Origin: Chlorokybus atmophyticus
Taxonomy: Eukaryota > Streptophyta > Chlorokybophyceae > Chlorokybales > Chlorokybaceae
Length of the DNA stretch: 63,256 bases
Assembly (NCBI GenBank): GCA_009103225.1
Contig: RHPI01003156.1
Location: forward strand, 1,395,753-1,459,008
Direction of reading: 5' to 3'
The notes under the pieces were generated by a model. It had not been told where the DNA came from. It worked only from the letters and a program-made list of their open reading frames with translations, and did not search any database. Shown here piece after piece: positions 1 through 8,783 of this stretch. The first letter of the stretch is position 1. The number at the start of each line of letters is the position of its first letter. Both the position numbers and the translations under genes were made by a program.

Positions 1-380
1 CTCGCGCGCGCAACATACTTCGTGATGGGTTCTGCTGCCTCCTTCCTGAGTGCGCTGAGCTGCTTGCGTAGATGCAACTTTCTGGCATTGTTCTTGGCTC
101 TGAAAACGGCTGATAGCTTTTCCCAAGCTTGTCTACCATCTTCACATGCAGTGAGCATGGGAAAGTGATGCGGTTTGCTGTTCAACACAAGCAAAGAGTG
201 TGCTTCTGCTGAATGCTCTGACCACACAGTGTTCGCTCCTGGTGTTGGTGGTGGTGCCTTCGGATCAACGTACTTCCACACCTTCTTGTGGATGAGCAAG
301 GCCTTCATCTCCACGCACCATGTGTTGTAGTTGTCGGTGTCCAGCTTTGCAATCTGCCCCTTGTCGTAGGTCGCCTCCAT
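1..380 (-). CDS. Ty1/copia gag polyprotein, N-terminal part (cut by window edge)
   Basis: Reading leftward from an ATG at 380 the frame stays open to the window edge (about 126 residues). It begins MEATYDKGQIAKLDTDNY and continues with NTWCVEMKALL and, later, AWEKLSAVF and LHLRKQLSALR. This is the layout of copia-type gag (DUF4219/UBN2 family): the 'KLD.DNY..W...MKALL' opening and the later 'AW..L...F......L...L..L' helix. Gag packages retrotransposon RNA in a cytoplasmic particle. The start lies about 130 bp inside a clear LTR and primer-binding site, as expected for this class. The rest of gag-pol lies outside the window. No stop interrupts the visible part, so the copy may be young. Confidence 0.8.
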   Translation of the reverse strand, partial: MEATYDKGQIAKLDTDNYNTWCVEMKALLIHKKVWKYVDPKAPPPTPGANTVWSEHSAEAHSLLVLNSKPHHFPMLTACEDGRQAWEKLSAVFRAKNNARKLHLRKQLSALRKEAAEPITKYVARA

Positions 381-491
381 TTCTGTCGAGCCTGCCTTTC
401 TTGCAGTTGACACCCAAGGCTCTGCTACCAACAAGCTACCGTAGTGCAGAACTACTATGCACACAAGCTAGTCTCACACTCCTCAAGCGTA

Positions 492-507
492 GTGTGGGCC
501 CATAACC
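492..507 (-). other. Primer-binding site, initiator-tRNA half-molecule type
   Basis: Directly inside the LTR the minus strand reads GGTTATGGGCCCACAC. This complements the anticodon stem-loop of initiator tRNA-Met (CAU anticodon), not its 3' end. Copia of Drosophila and some related elements prime from such a 5' half-tRNA. Confidence 0.65.
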
Positions 508-743
508 TGTTGAAGGACTAGCATGCACATGTAGTTGAGGCAAGCATAGATGCACAGAGACAGAGCTACCGCCACCAGAGCATACACAAGTCACATCACA
601 TTCATCTATTACAAGTTGTCCGCTGGTTCTTATACCAGCCAGTTACACACACGTCTACGTTTGCAAGCACTGCGTAAGCTATACTCAGCCGTTTGACGCG
701 CTCTAAGCTGTGTTGTCTTCCTTACAACCAGAGCTTTCCAACA
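508..743 (-). repeat. 5' long terminal repeat of copia element
   Basis: The 236-bp block begins TGTTGGAAAG and ends CTTCAACA when read on the minus strand, so it has the TG...CA ends and short TGTTG/CAACA inverted termini of copia LTRs. A primer-binding site and gag follow directly. The partner LTR is outside the window, so identity between LTRs (age) and the target-site duplication cannot be read. The outer flank begins AGCTC at 744. Confidence 0.7.
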
Positions 744-900
744 AGCTCTTACACGCCTAATATGAGTAAGTATACGCGGAGATACGAAGCAGTTAGTAAG
801 GCTCCAGTCTGGAGTCCGGAGTCTGGTCCGACGATGCCATCTTGCTAAGTCCGGACCTAGTGCTCGTCCTTACGACCTTCTTCTCCTGTGTGGAGGGTCG
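744..900. other. Flank between copia LTR and next ORF
   Basis: There is no open frame or repeat I recognise here. It is the sequence flanking the copia insertion. Confidence 0.5.
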
Positions 901-1551
901 ATGCTGATCGTATGTAGGAATACTCTCAACAGTAATGTCATGGAGAAGACGGACAAGTTGCTACGGATGGATGTGATGACAAGGAGGGAGTCCAGCCCGT
1001 ACTGGAGCGGATCTGCGCGTAGCCGCCAAGTCGCCTTGAAGACTCCATTCGCCGACAAGCTGCCTGCCACCCTGGACAGCTGGTTGAGGAGGGAACAACT
1101 GGAGTTGGCCGACGGGTGGCGTGCTGTTCGCGTGGTGAACGGAGGCGCAGCGGTGTACATGACATCAGGAGTCAGCATGGCGCGCGCAACTGGGATGTTC
1201 CATGGGCGGCCTTGGTTCTCTACACTTGAGTTGGAAGGTGATGATGACGGTGTGAACGTGACGTGGTGGGCTCAAGCACTCCTTTTTCTGCGCGTGGTGG
1301 TGTGGGGTGGTAGCGGCGAGCGCGTGTGGAAGGAGGTCGTGTTTGTCCGCTGGTACACGAAGCTGGATGTGACGAGCGACACAAAGTGCATCGCTCTGGA
1401 ATGGGAAAAGCGTCGAGGCGGTCCACATCTCGATGTCGTGACTCTGGAGCAAGTAAAAGGCATTGTCCAGCTGCTCCCCATGTTTGACAAGGACAGCGCC
1501 CGTGTACAAGAGGGCAAGTATTGGGTGAACGTTCACTGCACTTCCACGTGA
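901..1551 (+). CDS. Transposase-like C-terminal fragment (KDZ/Plavaka- or CACTA-like)
   Basis: This is an uninterrupted 216-residue frame. Its second half reads GRPWFSTLELEGDDDG, then WWAQALLFLRVVVW, then VFVRWYTKLDV and LDVVTLEQVKGIVQLLP. The pattern 'GRP..S.VE......YAQL...F....FVRWY' is common after the catalytic part of algal and fungal KDZ/Plavaka and CACTA transposases, where it looks like a BAH-type module. No catalytic residues are present. The frame begins just to the right of the copia insertion, so upstream exons may have been separated or lost. The gene-level call rests on pattern memory only and could instead be an unrelated hypothetical protein. Confidence 0.4.
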   Translation: MLIVCRNTLNSNVMEKTDKLLRMDVMTRRESSPYWSGSARSRQVALKTPFADKLPATLDSWLRREQLELADGWRAVRVVNGGAAVYMTSGVSMARATGMFHGRPWFSTLELEGDDDGVNVTWWAQALLFLRVVVWGGSGERVWKEVVFVRWYTKLDVTSDTKCIALEWEKRRGGPHLDVVTLEQVKGIVQLLPMFDKDSARVQEGKYWVNVHCTST

Positions 1552-1754
1552 CACATGTACTTGTCTCACTACTCTCAGTTTGGAGCATATCAGTCAGTTA
1601 GGCATTGCTAATCGTATGCTAAGACTTTTGCATGTGGACGTGTACAATACCGGGCAGCTGTCACTGCACAACTGTCACCACAATCGAATGATCCATGCAA
1701 CATTCAACAATCAGTCCGCCGTGTGGCATTAAGCATCAATACAGTGCACCACAC

Positions 1755-3479
1755 TCAAGCCTCATAGTTCCATGACACAGGAGGGTAGTCACAGCGCATA
1801 TCCATTGTTTCAAGCATGAGACGCCCTATGCACTCCGCCATTGCGGGAGGAACTGCATTCGCTATGGAAACGGCCGAGGTCATCCATGGCACTCCCAGCG
1901 CTGTTTGCCACGCAGCAATGCCGCCCCTGGTGCTTGGAAGGCCATAGACCGGGTACATCTGCTGTGGCGCGTTTGATGTCACGATTGTCTTCTTCGCGCT
2001 AGCGGACAGGTGCGGCGATAGCAGTCCAACTGCCTTGCCCGCGTGCGAGCAGCGTGCTGGTGGGGTAGCTACCACTGGCTGTGTCTTAAACAGATGGTGT
2101 CGGAAAGTTGATAGGCCAAACTTCGTGCCACAAAGGGACAGATTGGGTCTGAATGAGGAAGCTGCTCCTGGCACATTCTCAATCACAAACTTGACCTGGC
2201 TTGCAAGCAGCAGACGTCGGACGAGCGGTATTATATCCTGGTGTCTCCAGGATGTGCCATGTGCCGCCCATTGAGGTGCCGGGATAGCACCTGAATAGGC
2301 CTGGCATGGTGGACTGGCCCAGATGAGCTCGTGCTCGCTCAGCTCTCCTGCACTCAGGGTGCATACATCGCGGTGTATGAAGCGCAGCGGGTACTCAGAG
2401 GAGGGACTTATGTCCATCCCGGTCACGTCAAAGCCCGCGTGGTATAGACCGACACTGGCACCGCCACCGCCGCAGAATAGGTCGAGTGCCCTTGGTCTGC
2501 ATGTGCGTCCCAGCTTGTTGTCAAATGGCGTGTATGTGGTCAAGGCTGGCCGTGGTGCTGGCCAGGGACTAACAATAATGCCGTCCGGGCTTACTTTGCG
2601 ACTGACGTTCTCCCCTCCGGCGCGCAAAACATGGCGTGCCCCGTCAACTGATGTGTACGCGAATACGTTGTGCCCTTTGACGTTGATGGTTTGTGATCGA
2701 TCACCGTCATCAAATACTATACGCTGCTGCCCTGCAAAGACATTTTCCATTGCACCATATATGATGCGTCCTCAATCTCGCACGCCACGAAGCGATGCTG
2801 ACCTGACGCTTGCTTGAATGATTCCACAACGCCCGCATACCATTCCCCATCCAGCGGCCAATGCACCATGACACTCACACCGATCAGCTGCTCGCATCCC
2901 AACTTAACTGCGTTCCGCAGCCGATGCAGTGCGCTGTCCAACGGTCGATGGTCTGCCTCCTCTACAGCGGCCAGGGGATGGAACTGCCCACGCCCACACC
3001 GTGCAAGACTGCTCTGAATGCGACAACAGCTTCAACATGCATGAAATAAGCATACGCCCAACATAACATGCAGTGATACGTCGCGGTCCACTCTTGTGGA
3101 TTACCTCCACAGCATCCACCACCTGTCCACTAACCACATGTCCCGGTGTTGTCCATGTGAAGAAGCGCATGGGTTCCCCTCGCCACTCGAAGCATGAGCG
3201 CGAGCACGATTCGCACACGCACTGCACGCAATGGAAAAACTCCGGTTCCTTGCACGGCACTTGGCCGAGGCGGCAGCCAAACACGTCGACATTGTGTGTG
3301 GTGTGATGCCAACAAGCAGCATTAAAACCGTGGCACACTGTCTGCACTCGCTGGCATTCGGTCAAGTGTGCTCGCATTTGCTGCCTACGGCCATTGGCAC
3401 ATACGTACGCATTGCATTGTGGGCACACCAAGCATGGTCTCCTATGTGAGGGTGATTCAACTGCTGCCGCCGACATCAT
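1755..3479 (-). CDS. C5 cytosine DNA methyltransferase fused to C2HC finger and Tudor-like domain
   Basis: The model has three exons, 3479-3056, 2961-2803 and 2731-1755, joined by GT-AG introns of 94 and 71 bp. The frame is kept throughout and encodes 519 residues ending in TGA. Residues about 19-42 form a C2HC finger (CPQC...H...C). Residues about 165-215 resemble a Tudor/PWWP-like barrel (VMVHWPLDGEWYAGVV, then IVFDDGD), and this domain is whole only when the second intron is removed. From residue about 277 comes a complete methyltransferase: motif I DLFCGGGGASVGL, motif IV ASPPCQAYS with catalytic Cys, motif VI ENVPGA, and RHHLF in the motif VIII position. The LCGTKFGL/RHHLF arrangement and C-terminal GVPWM...NAVPPAMAE resemble bacteriophage and bacterial enzymes rather than plant MET1/CMT. 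It should methylate cytosine in DNA. The start is uncertain; an upstream in-frame ATG exists at 3629. Confidence 0.75.
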
Positions 3480-3955
3480 GCAAAATAGGAATCGGCACGG
3501 CTGCCCACAAACGGAGCGAGACTTTAGGGTATGGGCATCAATTTTGGGTTGCCAGCTTACGAACCTTAAATGGGTCAAACTTGAAGTGAAGCACGACTGT
3601 ACCTTATACGCTATTGCAGTACCATGCATGGTACTACATCAACATGAATGGTACTCCATCTGTTAATGGTACTATAGTACAAGGATACTCGCATACTACC
3701 ACGATCGTAGAGTAATACTGTGCTGTCATGCCATGGAACCCAGAGCGCTGTCCGAGTTTGTTGCTGTCAACCACGCTCTAAACCAGCGAGGTATGCAAGC
3801 CATGCACTGACTCTTGCGCCGGGCAGTCATCATATACATGTACAGCCAATGCTTCTAACAACAGCAGATCTCTGGTGCACCATGCTGCAACTATACATGT
3901 ACCTACATGGTTCACAGGAAGCCAACACAAAACTACAATACATGCACAATTGGCA

Positions 3956-4816
3956 TCAAGGCGGGGGCCAAATCACCGCCGACACGTTGGCGTCTTGCAT
4001 CAGGCGTGGCGACCAAAACGGGTGAGGTTGCTTGCAGAATGGACACGCTTGTAGATTCTTTGATTTATTTGCCACAGTCTTCTGATGTGCTATGATGCAG
4101 ACATGGCACATCGCTTTCTTGCAACAGGGCGTCTCCCCATCCGCTGGGGGGGGTGGCTCTTCAATGCGACAAATCAGCACACATGGTGCACGCGGGTGTG
4201 CAAGCTGCCTCTGCCACCAAACTCTGTTATCGCGTCGCAGGCGTAGCGACTCCCATCTGAATGGCGCAGCATAACGCTCCACTGCCTGCTCGATCACCTG
4301 ACGCCCATCTGCCGCCATACACCACCTGCTGGTCTTGGTGGTCTCGTCCAGCATGCGTTCATCCAGGCCCTCGACATGGCTGTCGTCACTCGTGTACTCC
4401 CCCGCATCGTCATTTTCTTCGAGCTTCCACAGAATCAGCTCGACGTGCCGTACGACATACAGCCACTGCCAGCCAAAGCATGCCAAATACAGCTCGAATG
4501 GTTTTACTTGCCACCCAGTATGTTTGCTCAGGTAGTGGCACACATCTCGACCCGCGTTAGTCGACATCGACAGGTACATCTGCTGCAGCAGGTCAAAGTT
4601 CTGCTCCGCAGATAGCTCTTGCACATTGCCGGGCTGTTGCGGCAGCAACAACACCATCATATCGAGGACGGCGAGGGGCAACAACATACTACGGATGGCC
4701 ATATCGTGTATGGGTTCCAACCACGGCCAATCCCCAGAGGTCTGTTTAGACCGCATTCTCCGCGTTTGCTCCCACTTATTGCAAACTTTCGTCACCCACC
4801 TCGAGGCATGCCGCAT
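3956..4816 (-). CDS. RING-like zinc-finger protein
   Basis: This 286-residue frame ends in TGA. The C-terminus has a RING-like metal-binding cluster: LICRIEEPPPP, then TPCCKKAMCHVCIIAHQ, then ACPFCKQPHPFW. The spacing fits the second half of a RING (C.H..C...CP.C), suggesting a ubiquitin ligase, but the first knuckle is unusual. The N-terminal 200 residues are helical and not recognised. In the same frame, protein-like sequence continues upstream to about 5040, broken by two TAG codons: ...PTRRRFEGLTRSAKELITL, TAG, YAQDALHHRM. So the true start may lie further right. It sits between the methyltransferase and OTU genes on the same strand. Confidence 0.55.
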   Translation of the reverse strand: MRHASRWVTKVCNKWEQTRRMRSKQTSGDWPWLEPIHDMAIRSMLLPLAVLDMMVLLLPQQPGNVQELSAEQNFDLLQQMYLSMSTNAGRDVCHYLSKHTGWQVKPFELYLACFGWQWLYVVRHVELILWKLEENDDAGEYTSDDSHVEGLDERMLDETTKTSRWCMAADGRQVIEQAVERYAAPFRWESLRLRRDNRVWWQRQLAHPRAPCVLICRIEEPPPPADGETPCCKKAMCHVCIIAHQKTVANKSKNLQACPFCKQPHPFWSPRLMQDANVSAVIWPPP

Positions 4817-5024
4817 GCGGTGATGCAGCGCGTCTTGGGCGTACTATAGGGTGATCAACTCCTTTGCACTACGAGTCAGCCCCTCAAAGCGTCTGCGCGT
4901 CGGTGCTTTGAGCTTAGGCAGCTCGTGCCGCACCGGCTGTCTCTCTGGACGATGCTGAGCAGCCACTTGACGCTGTGAACCCGCCTGTGGCTACTCAGGA
5001 TACACAGTCAGCCCCAGTGAGGCT

Positions 5025-7870
5025 TCAAGGCGCTGTGCTTCTTCTAATGTTGTAACGATGCCTCACCTTTCCTTTTTTGGTCCTGTCAGCGTCCTTTGTT
5101 CCAACAACCTTCTTCTTTTTTTTTTTGTCACCCTGCACATCCTGGCAGGCGCTCTCCGTGGCACTGTCACTCAGAGGAGGTAAGGCGTTATCTTCTTGCT
5201 CCACAGCCTTGCGCTTGTTGGTTGCCTCCCGTTCCTCCACGACCTCATGTTGCTTCATGAGGTCGAGCATGAAGCCTTTGTCTTTCAGCGCAGCTTTCAG
5301 GACACCTCGATCAATCTCTTTACCAACAAGACAGGCTGGGATCAATGTGGCAAGCTTAGAGGGAGAGGGCGAGCTACAGCTGCTTCTTGATGGAGATGCC
5401 TCCGGATGGTCAGAGTGCGGTGGCAAGTGAGTCTCCGCGGCAGGAAGGGAGGGTGCTGAATTGGGATTGCGAGCATGTGGCTGTGGTTGAGGGGAGGCAG
5501 GATGTGCAGAACACTCGGCTACTTCTTGCCTAGCACACGAAGGCGAGGCCTGAGGCGTTGGCGCAGCACTCTGGGTCACAGCCGGTGGTAGCGGGGAATT
5601 GGCAACGCCATGCCGCCACTCTCCGATCAGGTGTGTTACCTCCGGTGGCACTTCATGCATAGGCCACGACCACTGTTCGGTGCTTGCAGGCTTGAGGAGC
5701 CAAAAGTGTGCTTCTGGCTCATCAGGAGCAGTGTTGCCCACCACCAGGACTGAGTTGGGGGCTTCTTTATTTCCAACCCAAACTGCGCTGCCGGGCCGTG
5801 GCACCCACTCCCCATGCTCGCGCTCAACGGTCACGCAGCCAATCAACAAGCCCAGCTTGTTGGCAAACATGGTCATCTGCAGGTGCTCGACGTACACATC
5901 TTTTCTCCGCACGATCTGTCGCACCTTGGCCATGGCTAGATCAATGTTGCAGTTGACATCAGCCAGCATGGTCGCAAGCAGTTTGTCGTAATACTGCGCC
6001 ATCTCTCCGGCGGCACCAGTGGCTCCGCAGAAGTCTAAGATTCTGCTCGCCACGCCTGCATCGACAGCCTTGGCGGTGATTTTGCGGAGAATGTGCCGCC
6101 TGCCGTCGTCGTCCATGGTGTCCAGCATGGCCTAAAATCTGCTCGAGCTGGGGCACTTGTGATCATCCAGGACACTTTCCGCTATGGATGGCCTGGCGCG
6201 AAATACACAATGTTAGAAGCAATTACCATCCGTTGGTGCATTGAAGTGGTCCCATGAGGCGAGCTGGCCACCTAGCATAACTGATGGCCGTATGCGGGTT
6301 GCGGCCAGCTCCTCTGATGACTCGCTGGCAGGTGGTGACCCCTGCTGCATGCGCATACAGAACTCACATGGTGTGTCCAACTGTGGACGGCAAGAGTCAC
6401 AATGACTGATAAAGTACCTGAGTTTGGGGCAGACTGCCGGCTTCAACTTGCAGCGGGTGGGGTAAGGTAGGTGCAGAAGCCACATCGGTTGTTGCATTGT
6501 GCTGTGGTCTCGCCGGTGGCGGCAAGAAGGATTGTTGCCCCGCAATTACCGGTGCTGCTCGTGGAGGAGATGGCAGTGCACGAAGGACTGGTGCCGCGGA
6601 AGGTGGTTGCGCTCTGGCTGGGAGGGGAGCAGGAGCTGCAGGTGAGACCACTTGTGCATGCAGCAAGGGGGGCTGTATACAGGACCCAGGATAAGATGGC
6701 TCACAATGTTGCAAAGGACGAATATAAGCTTATGCAGTGCCTGACGCATTGTTACCAAGGCACGAGCATAAAAGACAGCGACTTACCTCAATGGCCCGTG
6801 GGCTGCATGGAGCAGGGGAAGCTATGGGGGCTGACAAGGTAGTATTGGCTGCACTCTCCCCGCCACCCTCGATGGCAGACTCGTCACGGAGCTCGTGAGC
6901 CATGGGCACATCATGCGCCATTGCCCCAATGGACATGTCGGGATACAACAGGCCAACATGCATGTTAAACTGATGCCGCATTGCCGCCGCGCCCATCAGC
7001 AAGTGGGATTGAAGGACCAGTTGATGGGATTGAATCCAGACTTGCATAGGAGCTCCAACAGGACCTAGTGCATTGTGGTGCTGTCAACCAATGACATGTG
7101 GGTTAGCTGCATGCTTGCGACACTACAATTGCAATAGTCAACTGCGTCACACCGTCATCAGTTGGTTGCTTCGAACAGTCACCTGCGGCATTGCTGGTTG
7201 ATGCACGAATGATTGCATGGACTGCGTCATTGCTGGTTGATGCACTATTGGTTGAATGCCGGACGAATGGCCACGCGCTCCTGTGCTCAAACCCAGCCTA
7301 CTTCGTTCGGCACGCGCGCGCGACTTCGCACGCTCACGCACATCCTAGCATGGAAAGGTAGGCATGCATTGGAGCCGACATTGCAGTCAACATGCACAGC
7401 GAGATTGGCAACAACATACCGCCGCCCAGCTCTGTCTATCTGCTCTTGCTTCCGCAATGTCGGCTTGACTGTAGGGTGGGTATGGGTGAATAGTGGAGGC
7501 CTGCAGCCACGCTACATATATCACATGGACTGCGCTAAAAAACAAATTGCTCTTGCAAGGAAATGCATGTGACTGTTGAGCGTACCTTTGCATTCCTTTG
7601 TGCTTGTTCCCACAGCCGCAATTGGTCCCGTATGGTTCTGACAAGGGGCTCCAAGGACTGCAGCGCCTGATCCACTCCTTGTTGCAGAAAGCAAGCCACT
7701 AAGCAGCTCTCTGTGTGAAGATGGTCTTTAATGGCTTGCCTGCTGGTTTGTCCAATGTTGGTGATGCATGTTGGACAGCCCCATTGCTGACGCCTGCCAT
7801 GATCCATGACGTGGCGACCGGTAGTAGCTGGCTTCGCTGCTTGAACTCTTACGACCACAACTTCTCGCAA
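5025..7870 (-). CDS. OTU-like cysteine protease gene, multi-exon, with in-frame stops
   Basis: Exon-like blocks in order: 7870-7588 (C2HC finger CPTC...KDHLHTESC), about 7430-7395, about 7360-7155, about 7050-6795, 6714-about 6445 (proline-rich), then a 46-bp intron (acceptor CGTCCACAG) and an exon to 5025. The last exon carries the OTU signature APTDGNCF (Asp/Cys), then DVYVEHLQMTMFANKLGLLI and EAHFWLLKP (candidate His), followed by a Ser/Pro/Lys-rich tail. OTU proteins cleave ubiquitin. After DGNCF the same frame meets TAA, continues HCVFRARPSIAESV, and meets TAG before AMLDTMDDDG. No splice pair removes both stops while keeping DGNC, so the gene is either decayed or read through. The 5' end is uncertain: the first exon has no obvious ATG at its edge. 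Confidence 0.5.
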
Positions 7871-7879
7871 GATGTGCCA

Positions 7880-7880
<1 letters not shown>

Positions 7881-7910
<30 letters not shown>
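7881..7910. repeat. (GCC)n microsatellite
   Basis: About ten GCC/CCG triplets form a run just upstream of the OTU-like gene's first recognisable exon. It may be promoter, 5' UTR or a homopolymeric N-terminus. Confidence 0.8.
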
Positions 7911-8074
7911 TCCTCCGACTCCTGGTCCTCCGCCTCCTAGTCGAACCCAGGCCCATCAAGCCTGACATTCGACCCGTCATCGACCTGGTGCCCCTGCGTG
8001 CCATCATCCGGCCATCAATGAAGCGTGTTTGGGTGAGTGCATGCTAACTCCCATTTGGGCTGATCGAGCAATGC

Positions 8075-8104
8075 CTCTGTCGTACCGTGGATGGTACGAC
8101 AGAG
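8075..8104. repeat. Perfect 12-bp inverted repeat
   Basis: The arms CTCTGTCGTACC and GGTACGACAGAG (8075-8086 and 8093-8104) flank a 6-nt loop. A second hairpin with ACAACCATTG/CAATGGTTGT arms lies at 8169-8192. The GTACGAC motif recurs to about 8225, suggesting a small MITE-like or operator-like block between divergent genes. Confidence 0.7.
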
Positions 8105-8783
8105 CTATTGTACGGCAATCGCTGGGGTTGGACGAGAGATGCCTCTGTAGTATCATAAATGTTACGACACAACCATTGTTACCAATGGTTGTACGAAGCA
8201 TGGATGGCATGAATGCATAAGTCGTACCATCAACCATAGGAGCAAGGACGCACTACAAGTGCGACTCTAGTGCGGGACTCTAGACGTTCAAAACCGCCTC
8301 ATTTTCGTTTTCGCGCCTCATACATTCGGGCGGGCCAACCGGCGGCGGCAGCGTTGGAGGCGGCAGCGCCACTTACAGCTAAACAGGCGGCACCCGACTA
8401 TCAGTTGGAGAGATGCCTCGTGGTCCATCCGTAAGTGCACCTCGTCGTGGAGGTCGGCGCCAGTTGTCCACATCGCCCCCAGTGTTCAACCAGGCAACCG
8501 TCGCCAACCAATCGCAGCAAGACCCCGCGCTGACGCCCAGCACATCACAACAACTCCACCTGACACCGCAGTCGCAAGGGCAAGCTAGACTGCATGCGTT
8601 CTTGATGCACTGTGCACGTTGCTTCTTGCTCAACTTCTAACTTGGATGCTTGCTTCTATCATGACTAGCACAGTGACTCACTGCATGCGTTCTGGATACA
8701 CTGTGCACGTTGTTCTTCTTTTGCAACTGTGAGGGTTGCATCTTTCATGGCTGGCAGCATGACTCATGTGGTTGTGCTTGCAG

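Noticed and set aside
1165-1588. Minus-strand frames opposite the 901-1551 ORF
   Set aside because: No motif or domain pattern, and they overlap a better-supported plus-strand frame.
2323-2817. Plus-strand frame of 164 residues
   Set aside because: Antisense shadow of the methyltransferase exon.
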